The notes under the pieces: generated by a model
What the model saw: only the letters and a program-made list of their open reading frames with translations
Database searches by the model: none
What the model was told of the DNA's origin: nothing
Assembly: GCA_900549285.1 (NCBI GenBank)
Contig: URNW01000017.1
Location: 1 to 33,493, forward strand
Source: an uncultured Mycoplasmatota bacterium
Lineage (GTDB): Bacteria; Bacillota_I; Bacilli_A; RF39; UBA660
Reading direction: 5' to 3'
DNA: 33,493 nucleotides
Program-made: the position numbers and the translations under genes
Part shown: positions 23,094-32,280 of the stretch, one piece after another
Layout of the letters: each line of letters starts with the position of its first letter
Numbering within the stretch: position 1 is the stretch's first letter

Positions 23094-23102
23094 TGATATA
23101 AT
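23094..23102 (+). promoter_or_regulatory. Extended -10 promoter before the CmpB-like gene
   Basis: TGA precedes TATAAT (23097-23102), with TTTCCA (23074-23079) at 17 bases as a weak -35. Transcription would start near 23109, so the leader to the ATG at 23122 is only about 13 bases. Confidence 0.6.
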
Positions 23103-23121
23103 ATATTTAGTTGTGATATAT

Positions 23122-23817
23122 ATGATTAAGAAGTTTAAAAAATGGTTAAAAAGTGATAATAGGATTTTTGCTAAAGGAATGAGTTTTTCTAAAATGTATC
23201 TAATATTCGTTTTAGGAAGCTTCTTAGGTGTAATTTATGAAGAAGTAATAGGTTTTGTAAAACATTACCATATCTACAAAGAATGGTTCTGGCCATGTCG
23301 AAAAGGTGTAATTTATGGTCCATTTAATCCCCTGTATGGAGCAGCAATAGTTTTTATTATATGGTTACTCGGAAGAAAAAAGAGAAATCCAGCTAAAACT
23401 TTTTTATATGGTGCCCTACTAGGAGGTGCAATTGAGTTTATCATAAGTTATCTAATGGAATTAGTATTAGGAGTTGCTTCATGGGATTATACAGGAAGGC
23501 CTTTGAATATTATGGGTAGAACTACTATTTTATACATGATATTTTGGGGATTAGCTGTTATGGTTCTAGTACATTACATCTATCCTATTTTATCAAAATG
23601 GATTGAAAAAATTCCATATAAAATTGGAAAGCCCCTAGTCATAATATTAGTTATATTTATGACCATAAATATGTTAGTATCTTGGACCGCGCTAGCTAGA
23701 TCAACCCTACGTAATAAAGGATATGAACCATTTACATTTATCGGTGAGTTCTATGATAAAGTATACCCTGATGAATATTTAAAAACAGTATATACAAACA
23801 TGAAATTTGTAAAGTAG
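23122..23817 (+). CDS. CmpB-like (putative ABC-transporter type IV) membrane protein
   Basis: This polytopic membrane protein has about 231 residues. The CRKGVIYGPFNPLYGAAIVFIIW stretch and the following FLYGALLGGAIEFIISYLMELVLGVASWDYTG are the signature of the family called putative ABC-transporter type IV (CmpB). Its biochemical role is not established. About five membrane segments are visible. I start at the ATG of MIKKFKK rather than the in-frame GTG at 23113, because the promoter start is near 23109. GTGAT just upstream is the only ribosome-site-like sequence. The gene is followed seven bases later by the GT2 gene, so they form a pair. Confidence 0.8.
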   Translation: MIKKFKKWLKSDNRIFAKGMSFSKMYLIFVLGSFLGVIYEEVIGFVKHYHIYKEWFWPCRKGVIYGPFNPLYGAAIVFIIWLLGRKKRNPAKTFLYGALLGGAIEFIISYLMELVLGVASWDYTGRPLNIMGRTTILYMIFWGLAVMVLVHYIYPILSKWIEKIPYKIGKPLVIILVIFMTINMLVSWTALARSTLRNKGYEPFTFIGEFYDKVYPDEYLKTVYTNMKFVK

Positions 23818-23824
23818 GTGTAGT

Positions 23825-25060
23825 ATGATATTAGAAATTATAAGTATTTTTTTTATTATTATTGGTTTATTAATGTTATTCACGGTCTCCTTTTTGGCAC
23901 GATTAAATAATAATTTTCCAAAAGAAAAAAGGAAAGAGCTTTCTAAGTTCTGTATACTAATCCCTGCTAGAGACGAATCAAAGGTAATTGAAGATTTATT
24001 AATAAGTATTAAAAATCAAACCAAAAAAGTCAACATGAAAGATGTTTATATTATTATTGAAAATGAGGAAGATCCCACCAATAATATTGCCAAAAAATAT
24101 GGAGCAACAATATTCATAAGAAAAAAGCTAAATTTAAAAAGAAAAGGCTATGCTTTAGATGAATTAATAAAAGATTTAGAAGAAAAAAAGATTTATTATG
24201 ATGCTTATTTTATTTTAGATGCAGATAATGTTTTAGATAAAGATTTTTTAAAAGAAATGGAAAAATCATATCAACAAGGCTATGATATTGCAATTGGATA
24301 TCGTAATTTAAAAAACGGAAATGATTCTATAATATCAGCATGTTCAGGGATTACTTTTGCTTTTTTAAATTCAAATGGAAATGAAACTAAAAGTAAACAA
24401 TCTAGAAATATTACTTTATCTGGAACAGGACTATATATTGATGGTAAATTAATAAAACAATGGAAAAGCTTTCCCTTTCACTCTCTAACTGAAGATTATG
24501 AACTAACTCTTTATTCAATTGAACATAACCTAACAAGTGTCTATAATAAAAATGCTTGTTTTTATGATGAACAACCTATCAAATACAAAGGAACAATTAA
24601 CCAAAGGACTCGCTGGATAAAAGGATATTTTTCAACCAGAAAAAAATATATTCCCCGCCTTAAAAAGATATTATTTAAAAATAATCCAAACTTTGGCTCC
24701 CTAATAAATGAAATCTGCGGCATGAAACCATATATTATTATGATTATTGGAGCAATCATATATTTATTAAATCAAATAATTACCATATTTAAAATCCATG
24801 ATTTAACTAATCCCATAAGTAAAATATGTTTTACCAAAATCATCTTAATAATTATGCTAGCCTATATTCTTTTTGCATTTATGACAGCCTATATTATATT
24901 AAAAGACAAAGATAAAATTAATATATCAGAATATATGCAAATAAAAACTATTTTATTTAGTCCCCTATTTTTTTCAACATATATTCCTTGTGCAATAAAA
25001 GCTTTTTTAAAAAAAGAAGTTAAGTGGGAAAAAGTAGAACATACAAGAAGATGGCAATAA
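23825..25060 (+). CDS. Membrane GT2 glycosyltransferase, processive type
   Basis: This 411-residue enzyme has one N-terminal membrane segment (about 5-25), a GT-A domain and two to three C-terminal segments (about 300-320, 335-360 and 375-395). The full processive-GT2 motif set is present: substrate region IPARDESKVI (46-55), DAD (132-134), ED in LTEDYEL (223-224) and QRTRW (260-264). Such enzymes join sugars into polysaccharides or glycolipids across the membrane. The sugar cannot be told. AGGTGTAGT precedes the ATG. A terminator follows at 25085. Confidence 0.9.
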   Translation: MILEIISIFFIIIGLLMLFTVSFLARLNNNFPKEKRKELSKFCILIPARDESKVIEDLLISIKNQTKKVNMKDVYIIIENEEDPTNNIAKKYGATIFIRKKLNLKRKGYALDELIKDLEEKKIYYDAYFILDADNVLDKDFLKEMEKSYQQGYDIAIGYRNLKNGNDSIISACSGITFAFLNSNGNETKSKQSRNITLSGTGLYIDGKLIKQWKSFPFHSLTEDYELTLYSIEHNLTSVYNKNACFYDEQPIKYKGTINQRTRWIKGYFSTRKKYIPRLKKILFKNNPNFGSLINEICGMKPYIIMIIGAIIYLLNQIITIFKIHDLTNPISKICFTKIILIIMLAYILFAFMTAYIILKDKDKINISEYMQIKTILFSPLFFSTYIPCAIKAFLKKEVKWEKVEHTRRWQ

Positions 25061-25084
25061 TTATAAATTATAATAAAAAGATAT

Positions 25085-25110
25085 ACCCCTAATAATAAAT
25101 TAGGGGTTTT
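25085..25110 (+). terminator. Intrinsic terminator after the GT2 gene
   Basis: The stem ACCCCTAAT/ATTAGGGGT with a five-base loop ends in TTTT. On the minus strand the upstream A-rich side also gives a T-run, so it may act on both strands. Confidence 0.75.
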
Positions 25111-25162
25111 ATAACACAAAACATTAAATTAATAAACAAAAATTTTATTCTAAAAAAAGATT

Positions 25163-25804
25163 CTAATCTCTAGAATCTCCAATAATTGATAATAAATGTA
25201 AAAATATGTTAATGAAATCTAAATATAACTGAAAGGCACCATTAATTGCCACTACATCATGATCCACTCCCATATTACTTAATATTTTCATACCTTGAAT
25301 ATCATATGCTGTAAAACCAAAGAAAATAAGTAAAGCAATAATAGAAATAATTAGATCAAACGTTGAATTTCCAACAAACAAATTGACAATACAACAAATA
25401 ATTAATGCCAAAAGTCCCATTAACAAGAAAGTACCAAGCTTATTTAAATTAACATTCGTAAAATAACCTATTGCTCCAAATATTGCAAATATCACCGCTG
25501 ATATTAAAAATACATACATAACACTACCAAGTTCAAAACCTACAAAAATACTTGAAAAAGTAAGTCCACTAACAAATGAATATAATAAGAAACATATTTT
25601 AGCAGTCATAGGTTTCATTTTATGAACTCTAGCTGAAAAGAAAATAACCAAAGCAAATTCTAAAATGATAATAATCCAAAATATAGGTCCTCCAAATATA
25701 GATAATAACATATTCTCATTAATTGATACAATATAACCAGTTATAAAAGTTACAAATAATCCTAAAAACATCCATAAAAATGTTTTTGATAATAATCGAT
25801 TCAT
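25163..25804 (-). CDS. BAX inhibitor-1 (BI-1)/YccA-like membrane protein
   Basis: This polytopic membrane protein of 213 residues has seven likely segments. The family signature SFVSGLTFSSIF after segment 3, the FFGFTAYDIQGMK stretch and the C-terminal LYLDFINIFLHLLSIIG with its Asp residues are those of BI-1/TMBIM proteins. These are calcium-leak or stress-associated channels, and the bacterial role is poorly defined. GAGGAGG precedes the ATG. An extended -10 (25824-25832) overlaps the end of the upstream YwaF-like gene, suggesting its own promoter. Confidence 0.92.
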   Translation of the reverse strand: MNRLLSKTFLWMFLGLFVTFITGYIVSINENMLLSIFGGPIFWIIIILEFALVIFFSARVHKMKPMTAKICFLLYSFVSGLTFSSIFVGFELGSVMYVFLISAVIFAIFGAIGYFTNVNLNKLGTFLLMGLLALIICCIVNLFVGNSTFDLIISIIALLIFFGFTAYDIQGMKILSNMGVDHDVVAINGAFQLYLDFINIFLHLLSIIGDSRD

Positions 25805-25823
25805 TTCATCCTCCTCAATATAT

Positions 25824-25832
25824 ATTATATCA
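25824..25832 (-). promoter_or_regulatory. Extended -10 promoter of the BI-1 gene
   Basis: On the minus strand TGA precedes TATAAT (25824-25829). It overlaps the stop codon of the YwaF-like gene. The GAGGAGG ribosome site follows within 15 bases. Confidence 0.5.
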
Positions 25833-26571
25833 TAATGTTAGATTTTAGTAAACTATACTCTCTTTTAAAGAAAAAATATAAAATAACGATAATTACAACT
25901 TCTACAAATTCCAAAATAACCACAATAGGAATATGTACTAAAAAAGGAAACAATTCTAAAATAAACTCAGGGATTGCCTCAGAAAAAAAGTAATTAGTCT
26001 GAAAAAAATAATTAAATATAGACATAAAAATATATAAAATATTTAAAATAACGACAAGCCGAAAAATAATTTTAAAACTCAATTTTTTAGGATACATATA
26101 AAACGTAAATAACCCTGCAATTACAAGCACATGATGGCTAATAATATAAAGATAAAAATTAAAAGATTCCCATACACTTGGAACATCAAAAAATAAAATA
26201 GCAGGAATAGGTCCTAAAAAAGCTAAAAAATAAATATATTGATACAGCTTTTCTTTATAAAATAAAATTACAAAAATATAAAAATAATTAGAAATATAAC
26301 ATAAATGTAAAGGTAACATTGTCTTATAATCAAAAGAATGATAATAAAAACTAGATACATATAGAACTAACATGTTAATTAATAATACAATAGCAAAAAA
26401 TACTGTAATTCTCCTTTTAGTCTTATCTTTTAACTGATAAATTTTTTTCTTCTTAAAAAATAAAATACTCCAAAAAAGCAATACAAAAAACAGCAAAAAC
26501 AAATGAGTTTTTCCAAATAATTTAAAAGGAATTGTAATATTTTCGTCAATAAAAAATTCTTTTAGCATCAT
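25825..26571 (-). CDS. YwaF/TIGR02206-family membrane protein
   Basis: This 248-residue integral membrane protein has six or seven hydrophobic segments. FGKTHLFLLFFVLL near the N-terminus, LPLHLCYISNYF, LAFLGPIPAILFF and FYLYIISHHVLVIAGL with paired His are the pattern of the YwaF family (TIGR02206). Its function is unknown. The start is at the first of two ATG codons, with only a weak ribosome site. It lies 32 bases after the 65-codon end piece of the split gene upstream. Confidence 0.8.
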   Translation of the reverse strand: MMLKEFFIDENITIPFKLFGKTHLFLLFFVLLFWSILFFKKKKIYQLKDKTKRRITVFFAIVLLINMLVLYVSSFYYHSFDYKTMLPLHLCYISNYFYIFVILFYKEKLYQYIYFLAFLGPIPAILFFDVPSVWESFNFYLYIISHHVLVIAGLFTFYMYPKKLSFKIIFRLVVILNILYIFMSIFNYFFQTNYFFSEAIPEFILELFPFLVHIPIVVILEFVEVVIIVILYFFFKREYSLLKSNIMI

Positions 26572-26603
26572 ACTTAATTATATGATTTACTAAAAGAATT
26601 TAT

Positions 26604-27595
26604 TTAACGTTGTTTATAATTTTCTTCTCTTTTTGCCGCAGTAAGCTCTAAATATTGATTATCTAACTCACTTCCAACATATAAATAGTTAGCTAAAGAA
26701 CTATTTAAATCCATAGGAGTATAAATTTTAAGAGCCTGATAACTAATAGGAACTACATTTGCCTCATCTGGTAAAGATAAATGCCAAGAATTTAAAATCA
26801 AATAATAATTGAATTAGAATCTCTTAGAACACTAACTAATAAACCAACTCTTGGTCTACCTTCCGTTAAAGGAACTTCAATACAATGTGTATATAAATAT
26901 TCTTCTAATAAAAACGCTCTAAAATCTTTTTCTTTAACCCAATATTGGTATAAATTATCTAGTTCTTTAGGAAAAAAGTTACCTTCAAGTAAATAATCAA
27001 AAATGAGATCAAAAGGTGCATTTATACTATTTAAAGCTACATAATAATCCATGATATCCATAGCTTGCAATAAATACTTTTTAATTAAATCATAAACCAT
27101 TTGATTAGGTTTAGGATAAGTTAGAAGAATATCTAAAAGTTGTCTCTTATTATTACTTTTATCAAATTTGTTATTTATTGCTGTAATCATTTTACAATTA
27201 GGTAATTGGAATCCTCTTAAACTAGCTGCCTCCATTAATCCATGCAAATTAAAATTTGATATCATAAAATCATATAAATCACTATCTTTCTCTCCTAAAT
27301 CTTTAAGATTCTTAATAATATCACTAACTAAAATTTCAAGAGAGTGAATACAATAAATAAAACAAAGTTTTAATTTTATATTTTCAGATTTATGAATTAT
27401 GTAACCTAAATATTCTTTATCTTCATACCCAAGTGCATTACCAATTTTAAAAAATACCTTTTTTACTTTTTCAATATCATAATTTTTCACTACATAATCC
27501 ATTAACGAAGCTAACTCTTCCAAAGGAATTTCTCTAATTTTTTTATTTGTCTCCCTATCTTCATTTTCTAAAATCATATTTATTGTATTTTCCAT
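26604..27595 (-). pseudogene. Gene apparently split by a frameshift, unknown family (265 + 65 residues)
   Basis: The main frame (26798-27595, 265 residues) starts at an ATG after a GGTGG-type site and ends in TGA at 26798-26800. A second frame (26604-26801) can start only with TTG overlapping that TGA. Read together across the ATTATTATTTG stretch by a -1 shift or a lost base, they form one protein of about 330 residues (SNSIII joining to LNSWHLSLPDEAN). The protein is helical and soluble, resembles no family I know, and includes GRPRVGLLVSVLRDS near the join. It could instead be two coupled genes, a programmed frameshift or a sequencing error. It follows ychF by 11 bases and is probably co-transcribed. 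Confidence 0.6.
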
Positions 27596-27606
27596 TTTCC
27601 ACCCAC

Positions 27607-28707
27607 CTAAACATTAAATCTAAAATAAACAATATCTCCATCTTGCATCAAATAATCTTTTCCTTCAAGTCTTAACTTTCCAGCCTCTTTAACTTTTAAT
27701 TCATTTTTATACTCATGTAAATCATCAAAACTCATGATTTCTGCTTTAATAAAGCCCCTTTCAATATCACTATGAATAAGTCCAGCACAAGCTTTAGCAT
27801 TCATTCCTCGTTTAAAGGTCCATGCTCGACACTCATCAGTCCCTGCTGTAAAAAATGTTTCTAAACCTAGCAAAGAATAAGTTGCAAAAATTAAACGATC
27901 AAGTCCACTATTTGGAATACTTAATTCTTTTAAAAAAGCCTTTTTATCATCATCACTCAATTCAGATAATTCAGATTCCATTTTACAACACATTACAATA
28001 ACACTAGCATTCTCTTTAGATGCATATTCAGATACCCTTTTCGTATATTCATTCTCACCTAACACAACATCATCTTCTAAAACATTAGCTACATAAATAA
28101 GAGGCTTTAAAGTAAGAAAGCTAAAATGTTTCATCAGGAATTTTTCATCATCAGTAAAATCAACCAACCTTAAAGGAATATTTTTCTCTAAATTTTCTTT
28201 AGCTTTTGTAAGAATTTGCACTTCTAATAAAGCTTCTTTATCTTTTGTTGTCTCAGCTTTTTTAATAATTTTATTTAAACGATTTTCCACTACTTCTAAA
28301 TCAGCCAAAATAAGCTCAACATTAATAATTTCAATATCTCGAATAGGATCAGTCTTTCCTTCAACATGAGTAATATTTTCATCATCAAAACATCTGACAA
28401 CCTCAACTATTGCATCTACTTCACGAATATGGCTTAAAAATTTATTACCAAGTCCTTCTCCTTTACTAGCCCCCTTCACTAATCCTGCAATATCTGTAAA
28501 TTCAAAGGTTGTTGGAACTGTACTTTTTGGAAGATATAATTCTTCTAGGAAAGTAAGTCTTTCATCAGGAACCGTAACCATTCCTACATTAGGATCAATA
28601 GTAGCAAAAGGATAATTAGCAGCTAAAATATTTTTTTTCGTAATTGCATTAAATAAAGTAGACTTACCCACATTAGGAAGTCCTACAATACCAGCTTTTA
28701 AACTCAT
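27607..28707 (-). CDS. ychF: Ribosome-binding ATPase YchF (Obg family)
   Basis: This 366-residue TRAFAC P-loop ATPase has the P-loop GLPNVGKST (8-16), the YPFATIDPNVG switch region, DIAGLVKGASKGEGLGNKFLSHIREVDA, and the C-terminal TGS domain with DLHEYKNELKVKEAGKLRLEGKDYLMQDGDIV. YchF prefers ATP because the NKxD motif is replaced (YVANV here). It binds ribosomes and acts in translation and stress. GAGGTGAT precedes the ATG. In related genomes it follows DUF951 in the parAB-mscS row; here the AbgT gene is inserted between. Confidence 0.97.
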   Translation of the reverse strand: MSLKAGIVGLPNVGKSTLFNAITKKNILAANYPFATIDPNVGMVTVPDERLTFLEELYLPKSTVPTTFEFTDIAGLVKGASKGEGLGNKFLSHIREVDAIVEVVRCFDDENITHVEGKTDPIRDIEIINVELILADLEVVENRLNKIIKKAETTKDKEALLEVQILTKAKENLEKNIPLRLVDFTDDEKFLMKHFSFLTLKPLIYVANVLEDDVVLGENEYTKRVSEYASKENASVIVMCCKMESELSELSDDDKKAFLKELSIPNSGLDRLIFATYSLLGLETFFTAGTDECRAWTFKRGMNAKACAGLIHSDIERGFIKAEIMSFDDLHEYKNELKVKEAGKLRLEGKDYLMQDGDIVYFRFNV

Positions 28708-28728
28708 AAAATCACCTCAAGTAAAACT

Positions 28729-28737
28729 ATTATATCA
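28729..28737 (-). promoter_or_regulatory. Extended -10 promoter of ychF
   Basis: On the minus strand TGA precedes TATAAT (28729-28734). A GAGGTGAT ribosome site and the ychF start follow within 25 bases. Confidence 0.6.
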
Positions 28738-28825
28738 TACTTTTAAACTTTTTTTCATATGTTTTAAACTCTTAATAGTACTACCTATATATTTTCAAAT
28801 ATCAATTGATTATTAAAAGAAATAC

Positions 28826-28853
28826 TAAAAAAAGCATCAGAAAACTTGATGCT
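28826..28853 (-). terminator. Intrinsic terminator of the AbgT gene
   Basis: On the minus strand AGCATCA (28847-28853 complement) and TGATGCT (28833-28839 complement) form a 7-bp stem with a seven-base loop and seven T residues. The gene stop lies at the base of the stem. Confidence 0.85.
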
Positions 28854-30399
28854 AAGTTGTGATTGCTCCTCCCACACCAAGAGGAAAACCAACTATATAC
28901 CATACAATAACAAGTCCTAAAAGAATAACAGCAACTGCTATACTATAAGGAATTTGATAGCGTAAAGTCTTAAATAAATTGATAGGCTTTTTACCTTGAT
29001 TATATTTTTCTAAATAAGCTAAATAAATAACATAATAAGTTGCAAGTGGCGTAAGTCCCATTGTAACACATTCTCCAAACCTAAAGATCGTTTGAGCAAA
29101 TTCTGGACTAAGTTCAACATTCATGAATGCAGGAACAGCTATACCCGCCATAATAGCCCATTTAAATGTCGATCCTGGTAAAAATAAAGTCGCAATAGCA
29201 CTAATTACAAATAAAATAACAATCAAAGGAAAAGCCCCAATTCCATTTATAGTTAAAATGTTTGCTAAAAAAGCAGTAATAACTTCTCCAATATTAGTAC
29301 TCTTAAATATACTAATAAAAGTAGAAGCAAAGAAAATAATAACTAGCGTTTTTCCAATACCATCTAAACTGTGTCCTAAATCATCACACAAATCTTTGTT
29401 ATTTTTAATAGTTTTAGCCCCAATTCCATAAAAGAAGCCTAAAATAACAAAAAACATTGTAACAACAAAAACAAATCCAGTACTAAAAAATGAATCTACA
29501 CTAAATAATTTATCAATATAAAATGTCTGAGAATAATCAAGCAATGCTCCTGACAAAGGAAGCCCTGGAATAATGCAATAAATAAAAAACAATAAATATA
29601 ATAATCCAGCAAAACCTGCAATAATTAAACCTCGCAATTGTCTTTTAGTAATAGTAAATTCTTCTTCCATCTCTTCTTCAGGAAACTCATATTTAGGAAG
29701 TTTTGGAGCAATAATATTTTCTGTAATAAAAGTGATTGCTAAAGCTACCAATATAACAGCAACAATCATAATAAAAACAAATGCAGTTGTTCCAAGCATA
29801 TAAGTTTTATCTAAAGCATGAGCACCAAGCAAAGTATAATTCATTAATGCTGAATCAGTACTAGTAAAGAAAATACTAATTCCTGCTCCAGCCGATAAAG
29901 CAGCATAACTAGCAATAATACCAATATAAGGATTACGGTGTCCATAAGTAAAAATTAAAGCACTTAAAGGAATCATAACCACAAATGGAAGATCTCCCAT
30001 AATACTAGATAATATACATATTAAAACTAAAATAAATGTAACATTTTTCTTCTTTGCCTTCTTTGTCAAAAGAGTAACGATCGTTTTTAAAAATCCACTC
30101 TTTTCCATTACCCCAATCCCAATTAATATAATAATTAAACTAGATAAAGGCTTAAAAGAAACAAAGTTAGAAACAGTGGTTGTAAATATATATTTAAGTC
30201 CACTTAAACTAAATAAAGATTCAATAGATACTAAACTTTGTGTATAATTAAAAGTAATATTATCAGTAATAGAATTATAAGTAACTTGAACTCCTAATAA
30301 AGATAAAAAACCACTAACAACAATTGTTAAAACAATTAAGACTAATAAAGTCATAATAGGATCTAAAGTAATTCTATCTTTAAGATTTCTTTTCTTCAT
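28852..30399 (-). CDS. AbgT-family transporter
   Basis: This polytopic membrane transporter has about 515 residues, 11-13 hydrophobic segments, and the family length. The first helix hairpin (MTLLVLIVLTIVVSGFLSLLG), the KPLSSLIIILIGIGVMEKSG stretch, SSIMGDLPFVVMIPLSALIF and the C-terminal FLPGSTFKWAIMAGIAVPAF with SPEFAQTIFRFGECVTMGLTPL match AbgT (aminobenzoyl-glutamate/sulfonamide efflux type). The start at ATG 30399 follows GGGTGA; an upstream in-frame GTG at 30408 is possible. It overlaps DUF951 by about 20 bases, so it is translationally coupled. It sits between DUF951 and ychF. Confidence 0.9.
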   Translation of the reverse strand: MKKRNLKDRITLDPIMTLLVLIVLTIVVSGFLSLLGVQVTYNSITDNITFNYTQSLVSIESLFSLSGLKYIFTTTVSNFVSFKPLSSLIIILIGIGVMEKSGFLKTIVTLLTKKAKKKNVTFILVLICILSSIMGDLPFVVMIPLSALIFTYGHRNPYIGIIASYAALSAGAGISIFFTSTDSALMNYTLLGAHALDKTYMLGTTAFVFIMIVAVILVALAITFITENIIAPKLPKYEFPEEEMEEEFTITKRQLRGLIIAGFAGLLYLLFFIYCIIPGLPLSGALLDYSQTFYIDKLFSVDSFFSTGFVFVVTMFFVILGFFYGIGAKTIKNNKDLCDDLGHSLDGIGKTLVIIFFASTFISIFKSTNIGEVITAFLANILTINGIGAFPLIVILFVISAIATLFLPGSTFKWAIMAGIAVPAFMNVELSPEFAQTIFRFGECVTMGLTPLATYYVIYLAYLEKYNQGKKPINLFKTLRYQIPYSIAVAVILLGLVIVWYIVGFPLGVGGAITT

Positions 30400-30586
30400 T
30401 TTCTTCACCCAAAACTTTTTTCAATTTCCGAATAAATTCCAAACGATCAATCATAACTTCCCGTCCACAATTCATACACTTAATTTTAATATCAACCCCA
30501 ACCCTAATAATCTTCCATTTATTTTCTCCACAAGCATGTGGTTTTTTCATAATAACACAATCATTCAACTTAAATATCTTTTCCAT
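30380..30586 (-). CDS. DUF951 family protein
   Basis: This small cytoplasmic protein has 68 residues. The pattern KLNDCVIMKKPHACGENKWKIIRVGVDIKIKCMNCGREVMIDR with CG and CxxC is DUF951, a likely zinc-binding fold found next to mscS and ychF in Firmicutes. Function is unknown. It overlaps the MscS gene end by 17 bases and the AbgT start by about 20 bases, inside one operon. Confidence 0.95.
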   Translation of the reverse strand: MEKIFKLNDCVIMKKPHACGENKWKIIRVGVDIKIKCMNCGREVMIDRLEFIRKLKKVLGEENEEKKS

Positions 30587-31385
30587 GATGCACCTCTATT
30601 TGATTATAAGGAATTTTTATTTTGTTTTTATCATAAGCAAGTTTAACACGTTTCAACATTTCACGATTGACTTTATAGCGATCATCTTGATTACAAACAA
30701 TACAAATGAGATAATTAACAAAAGAGCTTTCAAAGCCATTTACTCCTAAATAAGCTGAATCTTGTAGTATTACTTTATCTTGTTTAGCACTTTCAATAAC
30801 TTCCTTTAAAACTTTTTCTACTTTTTCTACTTTCTCTTCATAAGAAGTAGGAATATTTATATAAAGATTAGACTTTTTTTGAGAAGCATTAATAATAGTA
30901 TTAATATTACGATTAGCAACAATCATTACTTCTCCATCAAAACCCTTAATTTTAGTCGTACGAAGCCCCAACTCAATAACTTCACCTGTAAAATTATTAT
31001 AAGTAACAATATCTCCAACAGCTAAATAATTTTCCATAATAAGCATAGTACCACTAATAAAATCTTTAACAGTATCTTGTAAAGCAAGTCCTAAAACAAC
31101 TCCAGCAACTCCTAAACTAGCTATTAAACTTTTAGTGTCTACACCATAAAAATCTAAAATTATAAGTAATGCTATAATAATTAAAACATATTTAAAAATG
31201 CTTTGAAACAAGCGAATAATCGTTTTCCTTCTCTTAACTTCAAAGGCTGTCTTACCTTTAATTAAAATCTTTTCAATTCCCTTATTAAATAAAGATACTA
31301 AAACAAAAGTTACTAAAATAACCATAGCTGTTCCAAAAATTTGTTTCGTCATAATAATATCTAAAAGTTTTTCTAAAAATTCCAT
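30570..31385 (-). CDS. MscS-family mechanosensitive channel
   Basis: This small-conductance mechanosensitive channel opens under hypo-osmotic tension. It has 271 residues. Three membrane helices lie in the first about 110 residues, the last carrying the pore-lining SLIASLGVAGVVLGLALQDTVKDFISG with alternating Gly/Ala. The beta-domain starts NYLAVGDIV and contains GEVIELGLRTTKIKGFDGEVMIVANRNI. I start at ATG 31385 because AAGGAG lies six bases before it; an upstream TTG at 31400 overlaps parB. It lies one base after parB. Confidence 0.95.
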   Translation of the reverse strand: MEFLEKLLDIIMTKQIFGTAMVILVTFVLVSLFNKGIEKILIKGKTAFEVKRRKTIIRLFQSIFKYVLIIIALLIILDFYGVDTKSLIASLGVAGVVLGLALQDTVKDFISGTMLIMENYLAVGDIVTYNNFTGEVIELGLRTTKIKGFDGEVMIVANRNINTIINASQKKSNLYINIPTSYEEKVEKVEKVLKEVIESAKQDKVILQDSAYLGVNGFESSFVNYLICIVCNQDDRYKVNREMLKRVKLAYDKNKIKIPYNQIEVHHGKDI

Positions 31386-31386
31386 C

Positions 31387-32280
31387 TTACTCTCCTTCAA
31401 TATTAATATTGAGTTCTTCTAAAATTCTTGCAAGCTCTTCTTCATCCTTATAAGGAATTTCAATCTTTTTATGATTAATCTTTACTTTAACTCCTAATTT
31501 TTCTCTACATAAATTCTCATAAATACTATAGCGTATATCAAAATTACTAGTTCGATTAATAGTATGCTTCTTAGGTAAATCTAAAGAATTAATTAATTTT
31601 TCTGTATCTCGAACACTTAAATCTTCACGTACAACTTTTAAAGCTAATTCCTCAATTTTTCTTTCATCTTCTAGTTTACTTAAAGCTCTAGCATGTCCCA
31701 TAGAAAGCTCTTTAGATTCAACTAATTTAACCACCATATCAGGTAAAGTAAGTAATCCTAACATATTAGTAATATAACTTCTACTCTTAGAAAACTTATG
31801 AGCTAGCTCTTCTTGAGTAATATTATTAATTTTTAAAATATTTTCATAAGCTTTGGCTTCTTCAATAGGATTTAAATTTTCCCTTTCAATATTTTCAATA
31901 AGAGCAATTTCCATCATTTCTACATCATTAAATTCTTTAATAATAGCAGGAATTGTCTTTAAACCCGCAAGTCTAGCTGCTCTAGTACGTCTCTCTCCAG
32001 CAACGAGCTCATATCCTTTGATACCTTTTTTTACAATAATAGGCTGAATAACCCCATGTTCTTTAATAGAATTAGCAAGTTCCTCTAATGCATCACTATC
32101 AAAAATAACACGAGGTTGATATGGATTACTGCGAATTTCCTCCAAAGATATCTCTGTAATTCCGCCACTATTCTTTCCTTCATCAACAATTTCTTTTTCA
32201 AAATGATCAAAATTAATTACTTCATTAGAAAATAATTGTTCTAATCCCTTTCCTAAAGCTTTTTTTCTAGTTTCGGTCAC
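31387..32280 (-). CDS. parB: Chromosome partitioning protein ParB/Spo0J
   Basis: This CTPase/clamp binds parS near the origin. It has 297 residues. The N-terminus KKALGKGLEQLFS and the ParB domain with IRSNPYQPRVIFDSDALEELANSIKEHGVIQPI carry the CTP-binding motif GYELVAGERRTRAARLAGL. A central HTH (ITQEELAHKFSKSRSYITNMLGLLTLP) and a C-terminal dimer domain follow. The start is GTG, with GGAAGTGAT six bases before it, overlapping parA by 14 bases. I saw no TGTTTCACGTGAAACA parS site in the window. Confidence 0.97.
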   Translation of the reverse strand: MTETRKKALGKGLEQLFSNEVINFDHFEKEIVDEGKNSGGITEISLEEIRSNPYQPRVIFDSDALEELANSIKEHGVIQPIIVKKGIKGYELVAGERRTRAARLAGLKTIPAIIKEFNDVEMMEIALIENIERENLNPIEEAKAYENILKINNITQEELAHKFSKSRSYITNMLGLLTLPDMVVKLVESKELSMGHARALSKLEDERKIEELALKVVREDLSVRDTEKLINSLDLPKKHTINRTSNFDIRYSIYENLCREKLGVKVKINHKKIEIPYKDEEELARILEELNINIEGE

